NCBI RefSeq assembly: GCF_021491915.1
Contig: NZ_CP090836.1
Coordinates: 1,846,501 to 1,910,500 of the forward strand
Source of the DNA: Paracoccus everestensis
GTDB taxonomy: Bacteria > Pseudomonadota > Alphaproteobacteria > Rhodobacterales > Rhodobacteraceae
Length of the DNA stretch: 64,000 nucleotides
Reading direction: 5' to 3'
The translations under genes and the position numbers were made by a program. The notes below the pieces were generated by a model. The model did no database searches, was not told the origin of the DNA, and was given only the letters and a program-made list of their open reading frames with translations. Below are positions 35,706 through 44,809 of this stretch, one piece after another (the stretch's first letter is position 1; the number at the start of each line of letters is the position of its first letter).

Positions 35706-37061
35706 TTGAGCGAACCAACCAGCAGCCAGCGGCATGATGCATCCACCTTGGGACAGCGCCCGCCTCGCCGGATCACCGCAACCCGTTCGTCCGACACCAG
35801 CCCCGCCAATCCCAGATTTTCGCAGCCCATCCGCCAGATCGTCCTGATGGTGACGGTTCTGGCCCTGGTGCTGACGGGCGGCTGGGTCGCCTATGGTCGT
35901 ATCCTGCCGATCTTTCAGGCGAACCTGTGGCTGAACGGGTTCATCCTGGGGGTCTTCGCGCTTGGCATCCTGGCCTGCTTCTGGCAGGTCGGACAGCTGA
36001 CCCGGTCGGTCAGCTGGATCGAAAGATTTGCCGAACGCCGCCGCCATGCGGTTGAAAAGGGCATCGCCGCGCGGGGCGAGGCGGATACCGGCGATCAGCC
36101 GCCGCGCCTGCTTGCGCCGCTGGCGGCCCTGCTGGGAACTCGTGGGCCCGTGGGCGGGGTGATCTCGACCGGGGCCGCGTCATCGATCTTGGATTCGGTG
36201 GCAACCCGTATCGACGAACTGCGCGACATCACACGTTATCTCACCAACCTGCTTATCTTTCTTGGTCTTCTGGGCACCTTCTACGGCTTGGCCACGACCA
36301 TTCCGGCGGTCGTCGAAACCATCCGCACGCTGGCTCCGCAACAGGGGGAAAGCGGCCTCCAGGTCTTTGACAAGCTGATGAGCGGTCTTGAAGCCCAGCT
36401 TGGCGGCATGGCCACGGCGTTTTCATCGTCGCTGCTGGGCCTTGCCGGGTCGCTGGTGGTAGGTCTGCTGGAACTGTTCGCCACCCATGGCCAGAACCGC
36501 TTTTACCGCGAGCTCGAGGAATGGATGTCGGGCTTTACCCGCGTCAGCCTGGCGGGGAACGAAGGCGACGCCGTCGATCAGGCCGCCTTGGCCGGGTTCC
36601 TGGAACAGATGGCGGGCCAGATGGACCGCTTGCAACAGATCCAAGCCGGTCGCGACCTCCAACGCGACGAGGCGGCCGCGATGGCCGATGAACGCGTCGT
36701 AGTAATGGCGCAGGCCGTCGAAGCCCTGGTCCAACGCAGCGAGACCGATCACCAGGAATCGCAATCGCGCGTTGCGGCCCTGACCGAAACCTTGTCCCGG
36801 CTGGCGCAGGGCCAGGACCGGCTGGTCGATCTTGCCCGCAGCCAGGCAGAGCGCCCGGCGTCCCCGCCCCCCGATATGGCGGGGATCGAGGCTGCCTTGA
36901 ACCGGCTGGCAGCCGACCTGACCGAAGGGCGCGACGAAATGGTGGCAGAACTGCGGTCGGACATCCTGGTGCTGACCCGCGCGGTGCGCGCGGCACGGTT
37001 CAACGACCCGTTCCGCGACGATCTTCTGCGCGATCCCTTGGTGTCGCGGGACAGGAACTGA
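35706..37061 (+). CDS. MotA/TolQ/ExbB proton-channel family protein
   Basis: 451 residues from a TTG start at 35706, preceded by GGGAAGG; no ATG lies before the first membrane helix. TM1 is near residues 45-66 (QIVLMVTVLALVLTGGW) and TM2 near 76-98. TM3 is LTNLLIFLGLLGTFYGLATT and TM4 FSSSLLGLAGSLVVGLL; TM3/TM4 carry the ExbB/MotA pattern. The C-terminal 180 residues are a long charged coiled-coil-like tail. The gene ends 3 bases before the OmpA-like partner. The two probably form an ion-driven stator-like complex of unknown function, widespread in alphaproteobacteria. There is no ZorC/ZorD-like gene, so it is not a Zorya system. Confidence 0.82.
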   Translation: MSEPTSSQRHDASTLGQRPPRRITATRSSDTSPANPRFSQPIRQIVLMVTVLALVLTGGWVAYGRILPIFQANLWLNGFILGVFALGILACFWQVGQLTRSVSWIERFAERRRHAVEKGIAARGEADTGDQPPRLLAPLAALLGTRGPVGGVISTGAASSILDSVATRIDELRDITRYLTNLLIFLGLLGTFYGLATTIPAVVETIRTLAPQQGESGLQVFDKLMSGLEAQLGGMATAFSSSLLGLAGSLVVGLLELFATHGQNRFYRELEEWMSGFTRVSLAGNEGDAVDQAALAGFLEQMAGQMDRLQQIQAGRDLQRDEAAAMADERVVVMAQAVEALVQRSETDHQESQSRVAALTETLSRLAQGQDRLVDLARSQAERPASPPPDMAGIEAALNRLAADLTEGRDEMVAELRSDILVLTRAVRAARFNDPFRDDLLRDPLVSRDRN

Positions 37062-37064
37062 CCC

Positions 37065-38744
37065 ATGGCCCTGCGTCGCGCCGCATCCGGGCATCGTTTC
37101 TCGACCAATATCTGGCCGGGTTTTGTGGATGCCTTGGCGACGCTGCTGATGGTCCTGGTCTTTGTTTTGACCATTTTCACGGTGATGCAATCGGTCTTGC
37201 GCGACCAGATCACCGACCAGGATGACACCATCACCGAACAGGATCAGGTCATTTCCAGCCAGGACCGGGTGATTTCCGGTCAGGAACGGCGGTTGGAACA
37301 GTTGGGCCAGCAGGTCGCCGCCCTGGGCCAGGCCCTGACCGTGTCCGAGGGTCAGAAGGGTGTTCTGCAAGGCCAGCTTGCCGATGCCGAGGCTGAGGCC
37401 CGCGACAGGGCCGCGCGGATCACCCGGCTGTCGACCCAGCTGGAAGACAGCCAGGGCGAACTGGCCCAGGCCCGCAGCCGCCTGACCGATTTCGAGGCCG
37501 AGGTGGCTGCCCTGATGGCCGCGCGCGCGGCGGATCGCAACCAAGCCGACGCCCAGCAGCAGCAGTTGCGGGCGCAACTGAGCGAACAGCAAAGCCGCGC
37601 CAGTGCCGCCGAACTGGCCGTGGCGGCGGCGCGTCAGGAAATCGACACCCAGGCTGAACAAGCTCGTCTTGCCGCCGCCCGCCGCGAGGCGCTCGAGGCG
37701 TTGATCGCCGATCTGCGCCAACAGAACCAGGCGACGGCCGCGCGCGCTGACGCCCTGCAGGCCGACCTGACAGAGGCCGAGGCCGCCCGCCTGACCGATG
37801 CCGAGGCCGCGCGGGCCTTGCGCGAGCGCCTGGAAAGCGCCGATGCCGAACTGACTGCCATGACCCTGTCGCTGGAAGAAAGCCGCAAGCGAGCCGAGGA
37901 AACCCTTACCCTTCTGGCCGCAGCCGAGGCCGCGCGCGACCAGGCGACGGCCCAAGCCGAACGCACCCGCACCGAGGCCGAGCGTCAGGCAGCATTGCTG
38001 GAAACGGCCGAAAAGGCCCTGGCGGATCAACAAGCCCTGTCTGACGACGGACAACGGCGGGTTGCGCTTTTGAACGAACAGGTCGCGTCGCTGACGGCCC
38101 AGCTGGGATCGCTGCAAGCCTTGCTGGACACGGCAGGCGACGATCAGAAACAGGCGGAATTGCGGGTCGAGGATCTAGGCCGGCAATTGAACGCCGCCCT
38201 GCTGCGCGCGGCCGAGGAAAAGGACCGCCGCCTGACGCTGGAAGAACAGGCCCGACAGAAGGCCGAGGAGGAAGCCGTTGATCTGGCCCGCTATCGGTCG
38301 GAATTCTTCGGCCGCCTGTCCCAGATCCTGTCGGGCCGCGAAGGCGTCCAGGTGGTGGGCGACCGCTTCGTCTTTCAGTCCGAAGTGCTGTTCGCCCCGG
38401 GCGAGGCGACGCTGTCTGCCGCCGGCCAGGATCAGGTCGCCCGCGTAGCCCGGATGCTGTCCGAGATTTCCGGCGACATCCCGCCCGAGATCGACTGGAT
38501 CATTCGCGTCGATGGCCATACCGACGACACCCGGCTTTCGGGCACCGGCCGTTACCGCGACAACTGGGAACTCAGCCAGGGGCGCGCCCTGGCAGTCGTG
38601 CGCTATATGATCGACGAACTGGGATTTCCGGCCAATCGCCTGGCCGCGACCGGCTTTGCCGATACGCGGCCCGTGGCACAGGGCACGTCCGCCGATGCGT
38701 TGGCCGCGAACCGGCGGATCGAACTGAAGCTGACGGAACGCTAG
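37065..38744 (+). CDS. MotB/OmpA-like peptidoglycan-binding protein with long coiled coil
   Basis: A 559-residue protein. One TM helix sits near the N-terminus, preceded by NIWPGFVDALATLLMVLVFV, in which the Asp is positioned like the proton-carrying Asp of MotB. About 330 residues of Ala/Glu/Gln heptad coiled coil follow (about 45-385). A C-terminal OmpA domain follows: FVFQSEVLFAPGEATLSAAG, VDGHTDDTRLSG, and NRLAATGFADTRPVAQG then NRRIELKL. It would span the periplasm from inner membrane to peptidoglycan. Partner of the upstream channel gene. Confidence 0.88.
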   Translation: MALRRAASGHRFSTNIWPGFVDALATLLMVLVFVLTIFTVMQSVLRDQITDQDDTITEQDQVISSQDRVISGQERRLEQLGQQVAALGQALTVSEGQKGVLQGQLADAEAEARDRAARITRLSTQLEDSQGELAQARSRLTDFEAEVAALMAARAADRNQADAQQQQLRAQLSEQQSRASAAELAVAAARQEIDTQAEQARLAAARREALEALIADLRQQNQATAARADALQADLTEAEAARLTDAEAARALRERLESADAELTAMTLSLEESRKRAEETLTLLAAAEAARDQATAQAERTRTEAERQAALLETAEKALADQQALSDDGQRRVALLNEQVASLTAQLGSLQALLDTAGDDQKQAELRVEDLGRQLNAALLRAAEEKDRRLTLEEQARQKAEEEAVDLARYRSEFFGRLSQILSGREGVQVVGDRFVFQSEVLFAPGEATLSAAGQDQVARVARMLSEISGDIPPEIDWIIRVDGHTDDTRLSGTGRYRDNWELSQGRALAVVRYMIDELGFPANRLAATGFADTRPVAQGTSADALAANRRIELKLTER

Positions 38745-39766
38745 ACCTGTTCCTTTTGGCGCTTGTCGGGCACGCCTGCCAGTTTCTTGAGGTGGCTTTC
38801 GATCTCGGAATTGACCTCGGCCCCGACAAGGACCACGGTCGAGGCGAACCACAGCCACATCATCAGCGCAATCACCGCGCCCAACGACCCATAGGTTTCG
38901 TTGTAATCCGCGAAGTTCGCAGCATACCAACTGAACAGGATCGAGGTCAGCACCAGCCCTATCGCCGCAATCACGGCACCCGGCGAAATCCACCGCCACC
39001 GGGAATCCGGGGCGTCCGGTCCCCACCGGTACAATGCGGCAAGCGCCAGGATCAGCACCCCGAACATGATCGGCCATCGGATCAACCCCACCCAGGTGCT
39101 TGTCGATTCCGACAGCGGCAGCATCTGTAGCAGGATTGGAATCACCGCGATAATGCCCAGCATCAGGATGATCATCACCAGTCCGCCCAGGGTAAAGACC
39201 ATGGACACAAGGTTCAGCTTGATGAAGCCCCGGGTTTCGGTCTGGAAAAAGGCGACGTTCAGTGCCGACAGCAGTGCCTTCATTCCGCCATTGGCGGAAT
39301 AAAAGGCCACAAGCAGACCGCCGATCCCTGCAATTGACAAGGCGGTGCCGGGCGACGAGGTGATCGCCTGCACCTGATCCCGGATTATGCCGAGGGCACC
39401 TTGGGGAAGAAAGCTTTCCAGCATATCCAGATGACCCGCGATCGTGGCAGGATCCGCAACAAGTCCATAGATCGACACAAAGGCAGTCAGCGCCGGAAAC
39501 AATGACAGCAGCCCGAAGAAGGTGATGCCCCCGGCAACGGCCGTCACCCTGTCAGTGCCGATCTGGGACAGGGTGGACTTGGCGATCGCCCAGATGTCAT
39601 CCTTTCCCAGATCGCGCAGTCCTACGTTCGCGCGCGGCGCTGTTGTCATGGGACGTTCCGTGACAGCGGCAGGATCGCCCTCGGTCTTGAGGCCAAAGCG
39701 TTCGCGGGTCGGGTCATCCAGATCGCCGAACAACGCATCCATGACCCCGGGCGTGCTGCTTTTCAT
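38741..39766 (-). CDS. YihY/BrkB family inner-membrane protein
   Basis: A 341-residue protein with six predicted helices. BrkB-family blocks are VTAVAGGITFFGLLSLFPAL, GLLVAFYSANGGMKALLSAL, FIKLNLVSMVFTLGGLVMII and YGSLGAVIALMMWLWFASTV. The function is unsettled (the older ribonuclease BN label is wrong for the family). The stop overlaps the convergent OmpA-like gene by 4 bases. ATG 39742 is an alternative start. Confidence 0.9.
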   Translation of the reverse strand: MKSSTPGVMDALFGDLDDPTRERFGLKTEGDPAAVTERPMTTAPRANVGLRDLGKDDIWAIAKSTLSQIGTDRVTAVAGGITFFGLLSLFPALTAFVSIYGLVADPATIAGHLDMLESFLPQGALGIIRDQVQAITSSPGTALSIAGIGGLLVAFYSANGGMKALLSALNVAFFQTETRGFIKLNLVSMVFTLGGLVMIILMLGIIAVIPILLQMLPLSESTSTWVGLIRWPIMFGVLILALAALYRWGPDAPDSRWRWISPGAVIAAIGLVLTSILFSWYAANFADYNETYGSLGAVIALMMWLWFASTVVLVGAEVNSEIESHLKKLAGVPDKRQKEQV

Positions 39767-39790
39767 CGTCCGTCCTCGCTCAGTCCTGGA

Positions 39791-40498
39791 TCAAAGCCGG
39801 TGGGCGCGCTCGTCATCGTCCGAACGGCGGGACGCCGAGGGATTCTCGCCCCGCAATGCGGACCGCAACTGATCTGCCGCCCCCGCGAATTCCTGCACGA
39901 TGCCGGTGGCTTGGCCCGCAACCCCGCGGAAGGATTCGACCGCCATGGCCATGGACTTGGTCACGCCTTCCAGGCTTTCGGAAAGCTTGGTCGAGGTTTC
40001 GATCAGGCTTTCGGCGAAATTGCCCTTCTTGGCCTTGCGTTGGAACGACGGGCGGCGGCGCGACGCCTCCTGCCGCAGGCGGGCGACCTCTCGGCTGTCA
40101 TGACGCTCCTGGTCGTGGACACGGCTGCGCATCGCGTCGCGTTCGTCATCGTCCAGCTTGGCAAATTGCGGCACCGGGCGACGGGGCCTGTGGTGCGACG
40201 ACGGCGAATCGTCGGACAAGGCCTCGGCGATCTTGCGGATCGCAAAGACTGCGGCCGCCGTCCCGCCCGCCACGCCAAGCGCAATCCCGCCCCAGACGGC
40301 AATCTTGGTGCCCGTTGCGGGGCTGGGATAGGATGAACGGCCATCAGGGGAAACGCGGCCCGAGGGAATTACCCTTCGGGAATGCGGCATCTGGTGCCCC
40401 GGCGGCACTGGACGCGGGCCGAAACGGGTTTCGGTCGTGCGGTCGGCCTCGGTCAGGGGGCGGTTGTCGTCATGATTGTCATTCGGGGTGGGATTCAT
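39791..40498 (-). CDS. Hypothetical protein with one membrane segment
   Basis: A 235-residue protein with a polar, disordered N-terminus. One hydrophobic helix at about 63-87 (TKIAVWGGIALGVAGGTAAA) precedes a strongly charged Arg/Asp-rich region and a C-terminal amphipathic helix (LIETSTKLSESLEGVTKSMA, then FRGVAGQATGIVQEFAGAAD). No family was recognised. It is 24 bases upstream of the BrkB gene on the same strand and likely co-transcribed. Confidence 0.65.
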   Translation of the reverse strand: MNPTPNDNHDDNRPLTEADRTTETRFGPRPVPPGHQMPHSRRVIPSGRVSPDGRSSYPSPATGTKIAVWGGIALGVAGGTAAAVFAIRKIAEALSDDSPSSHHRPRRPVPQFAKLDDDERDAMRSRVHDQERHDSREVARLRQEASRRRPSFQRKAKKGNFAESLIETSTKLSESLEGVTKSMAMAVESFRGVAGQATGIVQEFAGAADQLRSALRGENPSASRRSDDDERAHRL

Positions 40499-40645
40499 CG
40501 CTGCTCTCCGGCGTTATCGGATCGGTTCGCTTCCCCAACCAATTGCGCGGTCGGAATGTTCCCCTGGCACGGTGCGGGCCAATCGAAATCTTGCTCCTGC
40601 GTCATGGCCCCGCTATGCCCGCCCCAACTGCAAAAGAGGCCCGCC

Positions 40646-41959
40646 ATGATCCCGCGCTATGCCCGTCCCGAGATGACCGCCATCTGGTCGCCGGAAACCC
40701 GTTTTCGCATCTGGTTCGAAATCGAGGCCCATGCCTGCGATGCCCAGGCCGATTTGGGCGTGATCCCGCGCGAAAACGCGCAGGCCGTGTGGCGCGCCAA
40801 GGACGTGGAATTCGACGTGGCCCGCATCGACGAGATCGAGGCCGTGACCAAGCACGACGTGATCGCCTTTCTGACGCATCTGGCGGAACATATCGGTTCG
40901 GACGAGGCCCGCTTTGTCCACCAGGGCATGACCAGCAGCGACGTTCTGGACACCACGCTGAACGTGCAACTGGTGCGCGCCGCCGACATCCTGCTGGCCG
41001 ATCTGGACCGTGTGCTGGAGGCGCTGAAACGCCGCGCCTACGAACACAAGGACACGGTCCGCATCGGTCGCAGCCACGGCATTCATGCCGAACCAACCAC
41101 GATGGGCCTGACCTTCGCGCGCTTTTACGCGGAAATGGACCGCAACCGGAACCGCCTGGAAAAAGCCCGGTGGGAGGTCGCGACCGGGGCCATTTCAGGC
41201 GCCGTGGGCACCTTCGCCAATATCGATCCCGCGGTCGAGGAGCATGTCTGCGCCAAACTGGGCCTGCGCCCTGAACCGATCAGCACCCAGGTGATCCCGC
41301 GCGACCGCCATGCGATGTTCTTCGCAACCCTGGGCGTCATTGCCAGCAGCATCGAGAACGTTGCCATCGAAATCCGCCATATGCAGCGGACCGAGGTGCT
41401 GGAGGCCGAGGAGTTCTTCAGCCCCGGCCAGAAGGGCAGTTCCGCGATGCCCCACAAGCGCAACCCGGTCCTGACCGAAAACCTGACGGGCCTTGCCCGC
41501 TTGGTTCGCATGGCGGTGATTCCGGCGATGGAGAATGTGGCCCTGTGGCACGAACGCGACATCAGCCATTCATCGGTCGAGCGTGCCATCGGACCAGACG
41601 CCACGATCACGCTGGATTTCGCGCTGAACCGGCTGGCAGGCGTGATCGAAAAGCTGGTGATCTATCCCGACACCATGCTGAAGAACATGAACAAGTTCAA
41701 AGGCCTGGTGATGTCGCAGCGGGTTCTTCTGGCGCTGACCCAGGCCGGCGTCTCGCGCGAGGATGCCTATCGCCTGGTGCAGCGAAATGCGATGAAGGTC
41801 TGGGAACAAGGTGCTGATTTCAAATCGGAACTTCTGGCCGATGCCGAGGTGACGGCTGTCCTGTCGCCCGACCAGATCGAGGAGAAATTCGACCTTGGCT
41901 ATCACACCAAGCACGTCGATACGATCTTTCGCCGGGTGTTCGAAGACAGCCAGAAATAG
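40646..41959 (+). CDS. purB: Adenylosuccinate lyase
   Basis: A 437-residue enzyme of the fumarase/aspartase superfamily, acting twice in purine synthesis. ATG 40646 (MIPRYARPEMTAIWSPETRF) is the family start; frames upstream are not coding. Signatures are FVHQGMTSSDVLDT, GRSHGIHAEPTTMG and the loop GSSAMPHKRNPVLTEN with the catalytic Ser. Confidence 0.97.
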   Translation: MIPRYARPEMTAIWSPETRFRIWFEIEAHACDAQADLGVIPRENAQAVWRAKDVEFDVARIDEIEAVTKHDVIAFLTHLAEHIGSDEARFVHQGMTSSDVLDTTLNVQLVRAADILLADLDRVLEALKRRAYEHKDTVRIGRSHGIHAEPTTMGLTFARFYAEMDRNRNRLEKARWEVATGAISGAVGTFANIDPAVEEHVCAKLGLRPEPISTQVIPRDRHAMFFATLGVIASSIENVAIEIRHMQRTEVLEAEEFFSPGQKGSSAMPHKRNPVLTENLTGLARLVRMAVIPAMENVALWHERDISHSSVERAIGPDATITLDFALNRLAGVIEKLVIYPDTMLKNMNKFKGLVMSQRVLLALTQAGVSREDAYRLVQRNAMKVWEQGADFKSELLADAEVTAVLSPDQIEEKFDLGYHTKHVDTIFRRVFEDSQK

Positions 41960-42029
41960 CCGCGCGTAAACGCCATGTTAGGGAAGCTCTGCCAGATTGA
42001 CTGCATGGAACGGTCGATCTGGTGGGGCC

Positions 42030-43043
42030 ATGACAATACAAACGGGACTGAACCAAAGGCAAAAGGCGGCGGTCATCGTGCGCCTGCTTCTGGATGATGA
42101 ATCGGCTTCCGGCCTGTCGCGGCTGAACAGCGAAAGCCAGACGCTGTTGGCCGAGGAAATGGCGGGAATGGAACTGATCGACCGCCACACGCGCGACGCG
42201 ATCATTACGGAATTCTGTGACCGGCTGGAATCAGTTGGCGTGACCTTTCCCGGCGACCTGGATGGCACGCTGGCGATGCTGGGCGCGCAACTGTCCGAAG
42301 ACAGCACCGACCGGCTGCGCCGCCGCGCCGTGGTATTAGGCCGGGGCGACCCCTGGCCCCGCATAGCGGCCCTGCCCGCTTCTGCCGTCACGGCGCTTGC
42401 AAATTCCGAAGCGGTCGAGATGGTCGCCTTGATGCTGTCCAAGCTGCCCGTGGAACGCGCGTCGGAACTGTTCGTGGGCCTGCCGCGCCAACGGGCACGG
42501 GCGATTGCGCAGGCCATGTCCATGACCGCCGGTGTCACGCCCGAATCACTGCACCGCGTGGGAGTGATCCTGCTGCAAGCAGCCGAGGCGCTGCCCCGGC
42601 CCGCCATTTCCACCCCCGCAACCGACCGGATGGGCGCGATCCTGAACTTTGCCACCGCCGATTTGCGGGACGACGTGCTGGACAGCCTTGATCGGCATGA
42701 CGCCGACTTCGCAGGCAGCGTGCGCAAGGCGATCTTCATCTTCGCCCATATCCCCGCCCGCGTCCTGCCCCGTGACGTTCCCCGCATCATTCGAGAGGTC
42801 GATCAGCCCATCCTCGTCCGCGCCCTCGCCGCCCAGGGCGAGGCCGAAGCTGCGGCCGCCGACTTCATCCTGTCGAACCTGTCGCAACGTATGTCCGACG
42901 GCCTGCGCGAGGAACGCAACGATCTGGGCAAGCTTCGCGCATCCGACATCGAGGAAGCCATGACCGAGGTTGTCAGCGCCATCCGTCGTCTTGAAGAAGC
43001 CGGGGAAATCACCCTGATCCTTCCGCAGGACGATGACGACTGA
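42030..43043 (+). CDS. fliG: FliG-like flagellar motor switch protein homologue (orphan)
   Basis: A 337-residue protein from ATG 42030. The N-terminal NQRQKAAVIVRLLLDDESAS and the middle part follow FliG. The C-terminal domain is clear: GAILNFATADLRDDVLDSL, DADFAGSVRKAIFIFAHI, REVDQPILVRALAAQGE, SNLSQRMSDGLREERNDLG, and LRASDIEEAMTEVVSAIRRL. FliG links FliF/FliM to the stator. The usual DDR of the torque helix is replaced (VLPRDVPRIIREV), so torque function may be altered. No other flagellar gene is present in the window. It lies between purB and gap. Confidence 0.85.
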   Translation: MTIQTGLNQRQKAAVIVRLLLDDESASGLSRLNSESQTLLAEEMAGMELIDRHTRDAIITEFCDRLESVGVTFPGDLDGTLAMLGAQLSEDSTDRLRRRAVVLGRGDPWPRIAALPASAVTALANSEAVEMVALMLSKLPVERASELFVGLPRQRARAIAQAMSMTAGVTPESLHRVGVILLQAAEALPRPAISTPATDRMGAILNFATADLRDDVLDSLDRHDADFAGSVRKAIFIFAHIPARVLPRDVPRIIREVDQPILVRALAAQGEAEAAAADFILSNLSQRMSDGLREERNDLGKLRASDIEEAMTEVVSAIRRLEEAGEITLILPQDDDD

Positions 43044-43082
43044 CAGGCTTGCGCAGACGTTTCGGTGGGCGGATAAGCAGGT

Positions 43083-43226
43083 ATGACCAATTCCATCGCC
43101 ATTGCCGTTCTGGTCCTGATCGGGGCGCTTTTTGCCGCCGATCAGATCTGGCTGCGCTGGGATTTACCGCTGCTGGCGGCCCGTTCGATGGACGATTTCA
43201 TCGAGCACCTCAGCTTCTGGCGCTAA
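43083..43226 (+). CDS. Small single-pass membrane protein, 47 aa
   Basis: ATG 43083 to TAA 43226. It encodes MTNSIAIAVLVLIGALFAAD, an N-terminal hydrophobic helix, followed by QIWLRWDLPLLAARSMDDFI and EHLSFWR. Similar short proteins occur before gap in Rhodobacterales as far as recalled. Function unknown. Confidence 0.65.
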   Translation: MTNSIAIAVLVLIGALFAADQIWLRWDLPLLAARSMDDFIEHLSFWR

Positions 43227-43334
43227 CATCCCCGCCCTGATCATATCCAGGTAACACAGGCGGCACTGGGCATTTGCATCACCCCGAACAGCGCGATACG
43301 AGGGGCCAACGTCACTTGGTCGGGAGAGAGAACC

Positions 43335-44336
43335 ATGGCTGTCAAAGTTGCGATCAACGGTTTCGGGCGCATTGGGCGCAACGTGCTGCGCGCGATCATC
43401 GAATCGGGTCGCACCGATATCGAGGTGGTTGCGATCAACGACTTGGGTCCGGTCGAAACCAATGCGCATCTGCTGCGCTATGACAGCGTGCATGGCCGTT
43501 TCCCGGCAACCGTAACCGTCAGCGGTGACTCCATTGACGTTGGCCGCGGCCCAATGAAGGTCACGGCTATTCGGAACCCCGCCGATCTGCCTTGGGGCGA
43601 TGTCGATGTGATCATGGAATGCACCGGCATCTTCGCGTCCAAGGAAAAAGTCCAGCCGCACCTGTCGACCGGTGCCAAGCGGGTGCTGATCTCTGCCCCC
43701 GGCGACAATGCCGACAAGACCATCGTCTTTGGCGTGAACGACGACACACTGACCGCCGGCGATCTGGTGGTGTCGAACGCAAGCTGCACCACGAACTGCC
43801 TGTCACCGGTGGCGAAGGTGCTGAATGACAGCATCGGCATCGCCAAGGGCTTCATGACCACCATCCACAGCTATACTGGCGACCAGCCGACGCTGGATAC
43901 GATGCACAAGGATCTGTATCGCGCCCGCGCCGCTGCCCTGTCGATGATCCCGACCTCGACTGGGGCTGCCAAGGCCGTGGGACTGGTGCTGCCCGAACTG
44001 AAGGGCAAGCTGGACGGCGTGGCGATCCGGGTGCCGACGCCCAACGTCTCGGTCGTGGACCTTGTGTTCGAGGCTGGCCGCGACACCTCGGTCGAGGAAA
44101 TCAATGCTGTCATCAGGACTGCCGCCGACGGTCCGATGAAAGGGGTGTTGGGTTATACCGATGAACCGCTGGTATCCTCGGATTTCAACCACGATCCGCA
44201 TTCGTCGGTTTTCCACATGGATCAGACCAAGGTGATGGAGGGCCGGCTGTGCCGGATCCTGACCTGGTATGACAACGAATGGGGCTTCTCCAACCGGATG
44301 TCGGATACGGCTGTCGCCATGGGCAAGCTGATCTGA
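43335..44336 (+). CDS. gap: Glyceraldehyde-3-phosphate dehydrogenase, type I
   Basis: A 333-residue glycolytic/gluconeogenic enzyme. The NAD-binding [14 protein letters not shown] is at the N-terminus, the catalytic Cys is in [13 protein letters not shown] (about residue 153), and [31 protein letters not shown] and [13 protein letters not shown] follow. The start is preceded by GGGAGAGAG. Complete. Confidence 0.97.
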   Translation: MAVKVAINGFGRIGRNVLRAIIESGRTDIEVVAINDLGPVETNAHLLRYDSVHGRFPATVTVSGDSIDVGRGPMKVTAIRNPADLPWGDVDVIMECTGIFASKEKVQPHLSTGAKRVLISAPGDNADKTIVFGVNDDTLTAGDLVVSNASCTTNCLSPVAKVLNDSIGIAKGFMTTIHSYTGDQPTLDTMHKDLYRARAAALSMIPTSTGAAKAVGLVLPELKGKLDGVAIRVPTPNVSVVDLVFEAGRDTSVEEINAVIRTAADGPMKGVLGYTDEPLVSSDFNHDPHSSVFHMDQTKVMEGRLCRILTWYDNEWGFSNRMSDTAVAMGKLI

Positions 44337-44345
44337 AACGAGGCA

Positions 44346-44365
44346 CGGCGGGGGCAACCCCGCCG
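44346..44365. terminator. Candidate bidirectional terminator between gap and the convergent small gene
   Basis: A perfect 8-bp stem CGGCGGGG / CCCCGCCG with a GNRA-type GCAA loop, 9 bases after gap, followed by GCTTCTT. The T-tract is weak, so it may be inefficient. Confidence 0.45.
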
Positions 44366-44371
44366 GCTTCT

Positions 44372-44674
44372 TCAGCCGACTTTCGACAATCGCCGGGAAT
44401 TGGCGCGCGTCCGCTTGCCATAGGGACGCAACGCGGCCGCCATCACGCGTTCGGCACTGGCGCCCCGGCCCGCCGCCTGGGCCATTGCAAACAGCGATTC
44501 CGTCGCGGCTGCTTGCTTTTCGGCAACCATGCGGAACGGCTCTCCCGGTGCTTGGGCCATCATCCCCATCATGCCTGCGGTCCGCAGGCCGATCACCATC
44601 TGCGCCTCAATGCCCATTCGGGCGAATTGCGCCCACAGGCGCACGGGGTTGTTCGAAATCTTGCGAGATGGCAT
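44372..44674 (-). CDS. Small helical protein of Rhodobacterales, function unknown
   Basis: A 100-residue basic, Ala/Met-rich helical protein: RLWAQFARMGIEAQMVIGLR, TAGMMGMMAQAPGEPFRMVA and the C-terminal ALRPYGKRTRANSRRLSK. It matches from memory a short conserved family in the order that is sometimes auto-labelled antifreeze protein, a label without functional basis. Amphipathic, phasin-like helices are visible. Convergent with gap. Confidence 0.7.
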   Translation of the reverse strand: MPSRKISNNPVRLWAQFARMGIEAQMVIGLRTAGMMGMMAQAPGEPFRMVAEKQAAATESLFAMAQAAGRGASAERVMAAALRPYGKRTRANSRRLSKVG

Positions 44675-44809
44675 TGAAAAATCCTTTGAGCGTTCCTTTC
44701 AATCTGGGCCGACCCTGGTGCTACTACAAGTGCGACCTTGGAATAGATGCGCGCCATTTTACGCATGGCGCGCTTGGCAACCGGCCCTTGCCATGTATAG
44801 AGGCAGGCC

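Noticed and set aside
35706..38744. Zorya-type defence system (ZorA/ZorB resemblance of the channel and OmpA-like pair)
   Set aside because: No ZorC, ZorD or ZorE-like gene is adjacent, the surroundings are core genome, and the OmpA-like protein has a far longer coiled coil than ZorB.
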